Source: Aurantibacillus circumpalustris
Lineage (GTDB): Bacteria; Bacteroidota; Bacteroidia; B-17B0; Aurantibacillaceae
Length of the DNA stretch: 64,000 nucleotides
Assembly: GCF_029625215.1 (NCBI RefSeq)
Contig: NZ_CP121197.1
Span: 1,860,001-1,924,000 of the forward strand
Direction: 5' to 3'
Shown here: positions 54,254 through 61,500 of the stretch, piece by piece
Layout of the letters: each line of letters starts with the position of its first letter
How positions within the stretch are numbered: the stretch's first letter is position 1
Translations under genes and position numbers: made by a program
Notes under the pieces: model-generated
Databases searched by the model: none
The model's input: the letters and a program-made list of their open reading frames with translations, nothing else
What the model was told of the DNA's origin: nothing

Positions 54254-54262
54254 GGTACTAAC
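54254..54262 (-). other. Cassette boundary box pairing with site D
   Basis: GGTACTAAC is the exact reverse complement of GTTAGTACC at 51422-51430. It is preceded on the + strand by GCGGCAATT, which continues the complementarity after a short mismatch. It is read as the start of the TPR cassette. Confidence 0.6.
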
Positions 54263-54367
54263 TACCTTATACCCGCTATAATCTTTCGCTTATCCAACAT
54301 ACATATGGGAGATTGGCGAATGTTTATGACGGAGATTAAATCCATAAAACGAAGCAAAAATGCGTAA

Positions 54368-55501
54368 TTATTTAACAATAATTTTTCCCTGAAAGGTTTC
54401 CTTTTCTGAAATAAGCTTATAAGAATACACGCCCTTATCTTTTCCTTCCAAATTAATTTCGTGACTTGTTTCTTTAAAAGTATTTGTGTAAATAAGTTTT
54501 CCTGTTACATCCAACACCTCTAGTTGATCTCCAAGTTGTGCATTCTCAAATACAAATTTCCCTGAACTAGGGTTTGGAAAGACAGTAAACTTTGAAGCTT
54601 CTTGCTTTTGTTTAATACCTACGAGATCTATGAAAGTTTCGAAGGTCCAAACGTCTGACCAATCACTTACATGGCCACCGTTGTTTGCTTTTACTCGCCA
54701 GTAATATTTTGTTCCTGGTAACAAACCACTATTAACATAAGCCGAAAGATTTCCAGTTTCTAAAGTTTTAATAATAGATGTAAAACTAGAATCATCTGCA
54801 ACTTCAAGCGTGTAAATTATTCCTACTGGTACAGCGTTCCATTTTAATAAAGGTGCAATGTTTATACTTACAGAAAGGCTATTATCAGGCGGTGAATTAA
54901 GTGTAGGTTTTAAAGGAAGTGTGTCGTTGGAGCCTATGTAGGTTATATGCATTTCATGTTTTACGTTTGGTAAGTCATTTGAATTTCTTGGTGCTAATAC
55001 AATTGAATCAGCATAATTCATTCCACCTATTACTCTTCCATAAACAGAATATTGCCCGTTTAAATTTGGAGCGGCAGCTACACAAATGAAAAATTGTGAA
55101 GTGGCTGAATTAATATTTGTGGATCTTGCAGCCGATAATATCCCTCTTAAATGTTTGGCAGCACTAAATTCTGCATTTACATTAGGTTGACTAGGCTGAC
55201 CGAATCCCCAGGTAGAAGTTGCTCCATGTCTTGAGTTGGGATCGCCTCCTTGTATCATAAATCCTGGAATAACACGATGAAAAGCCGTGCTGTCGTAGAA
55301 CTGCATACTCACTAAGCTGTCAAAATTACGTGTGTGATGATAAGCTATAGCTGGGAATAATTCTACTTTTATTGATCCCAAATAAATCCCACCACGTTTT
55401 ACATCAATATTATACATGGGTTTTCCAGTATAAACAACCTGTGCTTTTGTGAAATTTGCAACGAATAAAAAAATAGATAAAAAGGTGTAGATTTTTTTCA
55501 T
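54368..55501 (-). CDS. Cyclophilin-type peptidyl-prolyl isomerase with T9SS domain
   Basis: 377 aa. Signal peptide (IFLFVANFTKAQ), then a cyclophilin domain (FHRVIPGFMIQGGDPNSRHG, ATSQFFICVAAAPNLNGQYS). A fibronectin type III-like domain (LLKWNAVPVGIIYTLEVADD, PGTKYYWRVKANNGGHVSDW) and a type A T9SS domain (FTVFPNPSSGKFVFENAQLG) follow. It would catalyse proline isomerisation outside the cytoplasm, probably at the surface; T9SS-tagged cyclophilins are typical of this phylum. Confidence 0.9.
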   Translation of the reverse strand: MKKIYTFLSIFLFVANFTKAQVVYTGKPMYNIDVKRGGIYLGSIKVELFPAIAYHHTRNFDSLVSMQFYDSTAFHRVIPGFMIQGGDPNSRHGATSTWGFGQPSQPNVNAEFSAAKHLRGILSAARSTNINSATSQFFICVAAAPNLNGQYSVYGRVIGGMNYADSIVLAPRNSNDLPNVKHEMHITYIGSNDTLPLKPTLNSPPDNSLSVSINIAPLLKWNAVPVGIIYTLEVADDSSFTSIIKTLETGNLSAYVNSGLLPGTKYYWRVKANNGGHVSDWSDVWTFETFIDLVGIKQKQEASKFTVFPNPSSGKFVFENAQLGDQLEVLDVTGKLIYTNTFKETSHEINLEGKDKGVYSYKLISEKETFQGKIIVK

Positions 55502-55622
55502 GAATCGAATTTTAAAAAATAATTAAATAAATGCTTATACGAATATAATGAAATTCAATTGTTTTTAAAATCAATACGTAAATCACTTTATGAGCAGCAA
55601 ACTCTATGCACAATCAAATCAA

Positions 55623-56114
55623 CTAAGATTGAATTACGGTCCAAGCTTCTTTTGTACTTAATTCTGGTCTGCCATTCATTTTAAGATAAGTGAACAATTG
55701 ATAGCGATAGGCAGCTAGCCATTTAATGGGTGCATTAATGATCGCGATACCTAGAACCATTTTTTCTTTTGATGGAAGTTCGACTTCTTTTTTATTCAGA
55801 TCCTCTTCTGTAATCATGTTCATGTACATAAGAATTTCTTCCATTTGTTGGTCTAAACGTTCTTTAAAATTTTCACGCGTTAAAGTTTTGCGGTGTTCAC
55901 GAATTTTCACCCATTCTTCTGGTGTGAGGTCGTTTTTCACAAACCAACGCATCATCACAGCACCAATACCCGAAAGGTATTGCATAAGTTCAATGGTGTT
56001 ACGCATTTTTTCAGCCGGCCTAAAATCAAGATCCCGTTCTTCGATAAAAGGTGCTAATTGCTTCAATAGAAAAATTTCTCTTTGAAGATTTTGGAGGAGA
56101 TGTTGTTTGAACAT
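55623..56114 (-). CDS. DinB-like protein
   Basis: 163 aa helical bundle: LLQNLQREIFLLKQLAPFIE and LMQYLSGIGAVMMRWFVKND, ending PIKWLAAYRYQLFTYLKMNG. The fold matches DinB-like proteins, but the canonical metal histidines are missing (LSGIG and AAYRYQ in their places), so it may lack metal. Not closely related to the DinB at 9305. Confidence 0.7.
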   Translation of the reverse strand: MFKQHLLQNLQREIFLLKQLAPFIEERDLDFRPAEKMRNTIELMQYLSGIGAVMMRWFVKNDLTPEEWVKIREHRKTLTRENFKERLDQQMEEILMYMNMITEEDLNKKEVELPSKEKMVLGIAIINAPIKWLAAYRYQLFTYLKMNGRPELSTKEAWTVIQS

Positions 56115-56182
56115 TTTTTTTAATATAAAGTTAAAATAAGAACTAAAGAAGCATTTATATTAAATCCCCTTTTTCTTAAGAA

Positions 56183-57148
56183 TCAATCAACAATTTTTAA
56201 AACTACATTTCCTGTTTTTTCGCCACTTTCAACATAACGGGTAGCTTCTAAAAATTGATCAAATGGATAAGTACGATCAATAATTGCTTTGTATTTTCCC
56301 GATTCAATAATCTCTTTAAATAAAAGAATATCCTTTTGAGAATCGGTTGGTATTGGAAATTTTACTCTTTTACCACCAAAAAGTGGTGAGAAAATAGCCA
56401 GAAAAATATTCTGGGAAAGGAATCCTAATTCTGTTGAGATATAAACGCCTTTACGTTTAAGGATTTTTTTACAACGAAAGAAGGAACTTTTACCTACAGC
56501 ATCTAACACAAAATCGAAACGGTCACTGGTCTTTGTGAAATCTTCTTGTGTATAGTCCTTAACGCTATCAGCACCAAGTGATTTTATAAGCTCTAAATTT
56601 TTTGTGTTTCCAACCGCAGTAATTTCTGCGCCATAAAATTTGGCTAATTGCACGCATGCTGTGCCAATTGATCCTGTTGCGCCATTGATAAGTATTTTTT
56701 TTGGAGAACTAAAATCAATCTGACGAATCATATTCATAGCTAACATCATTCCATCGCAAACAGCTGTAGCTTCATCAAATGTCATGTTAGTTGGTTTCGT
56801 TGCAATGGAAGCTGTTTCTGCCATACAAATATATTCAGCATGTGTTCCAAATTTCCAAGTACTTAAACCAAATATGGCATCGCCTGTTTTAAATTTACTG
56901 ACGTTTTTACCAATTGCCTCAACTTCTCCTACAAGTTCATTTCCCAAAATAGTATTTTTGGGTTTAAATATTCCGCTAAATAGTCTTACAATAAAGTATT
57001 CTGGTTTTCTAAAACCGCAATCGGTTCTGTTTACGGTGCTGCTATGAATTTTAATGAGTACTTCGTTATCTTTTGGAATGGGCTTTTCTACCTCTCTAAG
57101 TGATAATACGTCAGGTGATCCATAAACGGTATTTACGATTGCTTTCAT
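56183..57148 (-). CDS. NAD(P)-dependent quinone oxidoreductase-like alcohol dehydrogenase
   Basis: 321 aa of the medium-chain dehydrogenase/reductase superfamily. GroES-like start (MKAIVNTVYGSPDVLSLREV), GNELVGEVEAIGKNV, and a Rossmann motif INGATGSIGTACVQLAKFYG. It lacks the structural-zinc Cys cluster, so it is of the zinc-independent quinone-oxidoreductase kind. It reduces quinones or enones with NAD(P)H; substrate unknown. Confidence 0.88.
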   Translation of the reverse strand: MKAIVNTVYGSPDVLSLREVEKPIPKDNEVLIKIHSSTVNRTDCGFRKPEYFIVRLFSGIFKPKNTILGNELVGEVEAIGKNVSKFKTGDAIFGLSTWKFGTHAEYICMAETASIATKPTNMTFDEATAVCDGMMLAMNMIRQIDFSSPKKILINGATGSIGTACVQLAKFYGAEITAVGNTKNLELIKSLGADSVKDYTQEDFTKTSDRFDFVLDAVGKSSFFRCKKILKRKGVYISTELGFLSQNIFLAIFSPLFGGKRVKFPIPTDSQKDILLFKEIIESGKYKAIIDRTYPFDQFLEATRYVESGEKTGNVVLKIVD

Positions 57149-57245
57149 AGGGCATGAAAGTAATTTAATTTTAGGGATTAAATTCCATACTTACGTCAAT
57201 GGTTACAATTCGTGGTGAATGGTTTAAGTGTAGTGCTTGACTAAG

Positions 57246-58142
57246 CTAAATTTCTTTTTTCAAGTTACCCCAAACGCCAAGGGGAAGCTTTATTCCGCTT
57301 TTTGCATTCAGATATAATTCGCCAATTGTCAATTCAGATTTATTTTTTGTAGCAAAAGGTTGTAATAAATTTTCAGGCACTAAGGCCGAAAATCCTAAGG
57401 AGTATGCGTTTAATATTAATAGGTGTTCTTTCGGATCAAGAATTTGTAACACGCTTGCAATCATCTCCGAAATATTATCTTCCAATTTCCATTTTTCTCC
57501 ATTAGGCCCGTGACCAAATGCAGGTGGGTCTAAAATAATGCCTTGATATAAATTACCTCGACGTAATTCTTTTTTTACAAACTTTAAAGCATCGTCTACT
57601 AGCCAACGAATGTTGTCTAATTTTGATTTCTGCATGTTTTCGTTTGCCCAGGTAACCACTTGCTTAATGCTATCAACATGTGTTACTTCAGCTCCAGCAG
57701 ATCGCGCGGCAATAGAGGCGCCACCGGTGTAAGCAAATAAATTTAAAAATTTAGCTTTCGGTTTATTATGAAGAAAACTATATATTTTGTCCCAATTGAC
57801 TGCCTGCTCTGGAAAAATACCAACGTGTTTAAACGATGTTAATCCCAAACGAAAAACCAACCCGTGACTTTCGACTTTTGACTTTTGACTTCCGACTAAA
57901 TACGTAATATCCCACTGATCTGGCATTTGCTTAATTCTTTTCCAATCACCGCTGCTCGATGAGCGAGGAACAAATTTTACGTGCGCTAATTTTTCCCACT
58001 CACTTTCAGAATATATTTTTGGCCAAACAGCTTGCGGCTCAGGACGAATGGTGATGTATTTTCCAAATCGTTCTAGTTTTTCAAAATCGCCACAGTCTAT
58101 TAACTCGTAATCTGAAAAATTGGTAGGTGAGAGTAATTGCAT
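57246..58142 (-). CDS. Class I SAM-dependent RNA-type methyltransferase
   Basis: 298 aa. SAM motif I FLNLFAYTGGASIAARSAGA, the acidic VTHVDSIKQVV, and the catalytic-region GIILDPPAFGHGPNGEKW (DPPAF) of the RlmI-type/PF10672 fold. N-terminal beta domain with GKYITIRPEPQAVWPK. Probably methylates rRNA. The stretch around VGSQKSKVESHG is encoded by an intergenic-type heptamer repeat (57864-57896) and is likely an in-frame insertion. Confidence 0.85.
   Translation of the reverse strand: MQLLSPTNFSDYELIDCGDFEKLERFGKYITIRPEPQAVWPKIYSESEWEKLAHVKFVPRSSSSGDWKRIKQMPDQWDITYLVGSQKSKVESHGLVFRLGLTSFKHVGIFPEQAVNWDKIYSFLHNKPKAKFLNLFAYTGGASIAARSAGAEVTHVDSIKQVVTWANENMQKSKLDNIRWLVDDALKFVKKELRRGNLYQGIILDPPAFGHGPNGEKWKLEDNISEMIASVLQILDPKEHLLILNAYSLGFSALVPENLLQPFATKNKSELTIGELYLNAKSGIKLPLGVWGNLKKEI
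57864..57896. repeat. Heptamer repeat inside the methyltransferase gene
   Basis: Four to five tandem copies of YYGACTT (TCGACTT, TTGACTT, TTGACTT, with ragged ends). The frame of the gene is kept. Confidence 0.75.
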
Positions 58143-58259
58143 ACTTAAAAATTATGAGACCAAATTTACAATTAAAACAGGAAGGTTAACAAATCTTCAG
58201 TAAAAATTGGATATTCGGAATAATTTAAAATACCTTACATCAAATTTCAAACTACCACT

Positions 58260-59690
58260 ATGCACACAAACCGTTCGGCTTTTGTCACATTAATTTCGGT
58301 GTTTTTTTTCTGGGGCTTTGTAGCGGCCAGCAACGACATACTCATTCCTGTTTTCAAAGAAAAATTACATTTGGAACAATGGCAAAGCCAACTTATTTCT
58401 GTAGCATTTTACCTAGCGTACACCGTCGGCTCCATCATTTATATTTTACTTTCTAAACTAAATGGCGGTGATATTCTTAATCGTTTAGGCTATAAGAACG
58501 GAATTGCGCTTGGCTTAAGCATTTCGGCTGTTGGAACATTATTGTTTTATCCAGCCGCTGAATTAGTTTCATTTAATTTAATGATTACAGGTTTATTTAT
58601 TGTGGCTTTGGGTTTTTCATTACAACAAACTGCAGCGAATCCTTTGGCTATTGTCATGGGAAATCCCAAACAGGCTTCGCAACGTCTTAGTATGGCTGGC
58701 GGAATAAATAATGTGGGCACAACTATTGGACCTTTAGTTGTGAGTTTTGCGATTTTTGGTTCTGTTGGTGACAGTTTGAAACTGGATAGTATTTCGTCTG
58801 TGAAAGTACCCTATCTCATATTGGGGGCAGCTTTTTTGGTTGTGGCAGTTATATTTAAATTTTCTTCCCTGCCCAATCAAATTTTTAATGAAGAGGAAGG
58901 TGCAAAACCTAATGATGGTGAAAGTCGTGGCAGTTCTCTAAAATATCCACAATTGGTTTTAGGAATGATTGCTATTTTCCTTTACGTAGGTGTTGAGGTG
59001 GCAACGGCTTCCAATTTGCCGGAATATATGAAACAGTATATTAATATTGAAACGAGTCAGGCTGCCCCATATATTTCTTTGTTTTGGGCAAGTTTAATGA
59101 TTGGTCGGTGGACTAGCTCGGCCGGGGCTTTTGAAACGTCTTCTGGTTTAAAAAAATCATTAAGATTCGTTATGCCGTATTTAGCTTTCGGCGTTTTTTT
59201 ACTTGTAAACGCTATTGCAAAAAGCAATCTAGCTGTTTTTTATCCTTATTCTTTCGTCATCTTAATTTTAATTCTTGCCGATATTTTAAGCAAAGGAAAT
59301 CCAGCAAGACAATTGGTTATTTTTTCTTTCTGTGGAATTGCAGCGTTAATTACAGGTATGATGACAAATGGGTTAATGAGTGTCTATGCTTTTATTAGTG
59401 TGGGGTTATTTTGTTCCACTCTTTGGCCATGCATTTTTACACTAGCAATAACGGGTTTAGGAAAGTATACCAATCAAGGTTCAAGTTATTTAATTATGAT
59501 GATTATGGGTGGTGGAATTGTGAGTTGGTTACAAGGCTGGCTGGCCGGACCAGAAATAATTGGAATAAAGGCAAGCTATTGGGTGGGAGTTTTTTGTTTT
59601 GCGTATCTCGCTTTTTACGGATGGAAATCTTCTGTAATTCTTCGCTCACAAGGCATTGAACTTGATGCGGCTAACGAAACTTCTCACTAA
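58260..59690 (+). CDS. Sugar MFS transporter (FHS family, FucP/NagP-like)
   Basis: 476 aa, twelve membrane helices. The N-terminal FVTLISVFFFWGFVAASNDI and the LGFSLQQTAANPLAIVMGNP / MAGGINNVGTTIGPLVVSF motif mark the FHS sugar:H+ symporters. A central hydrophilic loop (NEEEGAKPNDGESRGSSLK) separates the halves. The nearby glycosylasparaginase and GH92 genes suggest an N-glycan sugar such as N-acetylglucosamine or mannose as substrate; this is inference. It is 91 nt upstream of the asparaginase. Confidence 0.87.
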   Translation: MHTNRSAFVTLISVFFFWGFVAASNDILIPVFKEKLHLEQWQSQLISVAFYLAYTVGSIIYILLSKLNGGDILNRLGYKNGIALGLSISAVGTLLFYPAAELVSFNLMITGLFIVALGFSLQQTAANPLAIVMGNPKQASQRLSMAGGINNVGTTIGPLVVSFAIFGSVGDSLKLDSISSVKVPYLILGAAFLVVAVIFKFSSLPNQIFNEEEGAKPNDGESRGSSLKYPQLVLGMIAIFLYVGVEVATASNLPEYMKQYINIETSQAAPYISLFWASLMIGRWTSSAGAFETSSGLKKSLRFVMPYLAFGVFLLVNAIAKSNLAVFYPYSFVILILILADILSKGNPARQLVIFSFCGIAALITGMMTNGLMSVYAFISVGLFCSTLWPCIFTLAITGLGKYTNQGSSYLIMMIMGGGIVSWLQGWLAGPEIIGIKASYWVGVFCFAYLAFYGWKSSVILRSQGIELDAANETSH

Positions 59691-59781
59691 AATAATTCAT
59701 TTGCAGAATAAATAGAAATTGATTGTTTAGTTTTGAGTAAAGTTTTAGTTTATGTTATATTATTTTCTAATAAAATAAATC

Positions 59782-60768
59782 ATGGCTTCAAGAAGAAAAT
59801 TTTTAAAACTCTCTACTTTAACTACTGCATTATTTGCAGTAAATAAGAATAAAGCAGTTAATCTTATTCAAACAGATTCTAAGACAATTAAACCAATAGT
59901 TATTTCCACCTGGCGTTTTGGTATCGAAGCAAATGCTGAAGCTTGGAATATTTTAAAGAAGGGCGGACGTGCTCTAGATGCTGTTGAGGCAGGTGTTAAG
60001 ATTCCAGAAGGAGATGCAAATGAAAGAAGTGTTGGATTAGGTGGCAGACCCGACAGAGATGGCCGAGTAACATTAGATGCTTGTATAATGGACGAAAACA
60101 TGAACATTGGTTCTGTCGCATGTTTAGAGCACATTGTTCATCCTATTTCAGTGGCACGCGCCGTAATGGAAAAAACTCCTCATGTCATGCTCACTGGTGA
60201 AGGTGCTTTACAATTCGCTTTGGCACAAGGCTTCAAAAAAGAGAATTTACTTACTCCCGAATCTGATAAGGAATGGAAAGAGTGGTTAAAAGAATCCAAA
60301 TACAAACCGGTTGTAAATATTGAGAACCACGATACCATTGGTATGGTTGCTTTAGATAAGAATGGAAATTTGTCGGGTGCCTGCACAACAAGTGGAATGG
60401 CTTTTAAAATGCATGGCCGAGTGGGGGATTCACCAATTATTGGTGCTGGTTTGTATGTGGATAATGAAGTGGGTGCAGCAACGGCCACTGGTCATGGCGA
60501 GGAAGTAATTCGTATTGCTGGTTGCCACACAGTTATCGAATTCATGCGGCAAGGTTTCTCGCCAGAAGAGGCCTGCAAAAAGGCAGTGGAACGCATTATC
60601 TCTAGTGCTAAAAAAAGAAATAAGGCTTTAAGTGAATTACAAATTGGATTTATTGCGATAAATAAAAATGGCGAGCATGGTGCTTATTGTCTGCAAAAAG
60701 GATTTAATTATGCGGTGTATTCTCCGGAAATAAAAAACGAGTTGCATAATGCTAAAAGTTTGTATTAA
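59782..60768 (+). CDS. N4-(beta-N-acetylglucosaminyl)-L-asparaginase
   Basis: 328 aa, an Ntn-hydrolase. A twin-arginine-like leader (MASRRKFLKLSTLTTALFAV) suggests export. The autoprocessing nucleophile is Thr185 in NHDTIGMVALDKNGNLSGAC, with the glycosylasparaginase features GRPDRDGRVTLDACIMDENM and AATATGHGEEVIRIAG. It cleaves the GlcNAc-Asn bond left after N-glycan trimming. Its stop and the CutC start overlap (TAATG), so the genes are coupled. Confidence 0.92.
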   Translation: MASRRKFLKLSTLTTALFAVNKNKAVNLIQTDSKTIKPIVISTWRFGIEANAEAWNILKKGGRALDAVEAGVKIPEGDANERSVGLGGRPDRDGRVTLDACIMDENMNIGSVACLEHIVHPISVARAVMEKTPHVMLTGEGALQFALAQGFKKENLLTPESDKEWKEWLKESKYKPVVNIENHDTIGMVALDKNGNLSGACTTSGMAFKMHGRVGDSPIIGAGLYVDNEVGAATATGHGEEVIRIAGCHTVIEFMRQGFSPEEACKKAVERIISSAKKRNKALSELQIGFIAINKNGEHGAYCLQKGFNYAVYSPEIKNELHNAKSLY

Positions 60769-61442
60769 TGTCTACACCAAAACTTCTTGAGATTGCATGT
60801 TTTAATCTAGAGTCTGCTTTGATTGCTGAAAAGGCTGGAGCAGACAGAATCGAATTTTGTATTGATTATGAAGTTGGAGGAATAAGTCCGCCAATAGATC
60901 TAATTTTAGAAGCCAGAGAGAAAATTAAAATTCCAGTGTATGTGATGGTGCGCCAACGCGAAGGTAATTTTGTTTATTCAGAAATTGAAATTCAATGGAT
61001 GATACAATACGTTTTGTTTTGCGCAACCCATGGAATAAATGGAATTGTATTTGGTGCACTTACAGGAGAAAATGAGATTGACCTTAAAACCTGTGTTCGT
61101 CTTATAGAAGCTGCAGGAAATATGTCTATTACATTTCACCGTGCGATTGATGAATGCGTTAATAGGGAGGGCTCAATAAATCAACTCATTAGTTTAGGTA
61201 TAAATAAAATTCTTACTTCTGGTGGACAAAAGGACGCACTAAGCGGACTAGAAAAAATTAAAAAGCTGCAATCTACGTTTGGTAAAAAAATAATTATTAT
61301 GCCGGGTGGAGGCTTAAGGTCTGAGAATATTAAACTGTTAATGGATTCTGGTTGTTCTGAATTCCATTCGTCAGCTTTAGAAAAAAATTCCTTTATCGCT
61401 GATGCTAAGGAAATTCAAACTCTTAAACAGCTTTTAACATAA
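60768..61442 (+). CDS. cutC: CutC family protein
   Basis: 224 aa TIM-barrel. Start LLEIACFNLESALIAEKAGA, DRIEFCIDYEVGGISPPIDL, CutC signature TFHRAIDECVNREGSINQLI and ILTSGGQKDALSGLEKI. Classical annotation is copper homeostasis, but copper-binding residues are not obvious. It is inserted between a glycosylasparaginase and a GH92 mannosidase, so a carbohydrate role is at least as likely here. Confidence 0.9.
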   Translation: MSTPKLLEIACFNLESALIAEKAGADRIEFCIDYEVGGISPPIDLILEAREKIKIPVYVMVRQREGNFVYSEIEIQWMIQYVLFCATHGINGIVFGALTGENEIDLKTCVRLIEAAGNMSITFHRAIDECVNREGSINQLISLGINKILTSGGQKDALSGLEKIKKLQSTFGKKIIIMPGGGLRSENIKLLMDSGCSEFHSSALEKNSFIADAKEIQTLKQLLT

Positions 61443-61500
61443 GCGCGATCATTGTGTATAAAAAATTAGTAATTTTCATCTTTAAAATGCTTTAATTTTT

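Larger units (their letters stand above)
53918..54367. other. Non-coding stretch with hairpin F and a cassette boundary
   Basis: 450 nt. Short open frames here have no support. It contains hairpin F (53994-54055), the boundary box 54254-54262 and a possible second box TTATCCAAC at 54290-54298. Confidence 0.5.

Noticed and set aside
53967-54367. Short frames on both strands between the TPR and cyclophilin genes
   Set aside because: They run through hairpin F and the cassette boundary and show no protein pattern.
55623-56114. Treating this gene as a duplicate of the DinB gene at 9305
   Set aside because: Sequence differs and the metal histidines are absent, so only the fold is shared.
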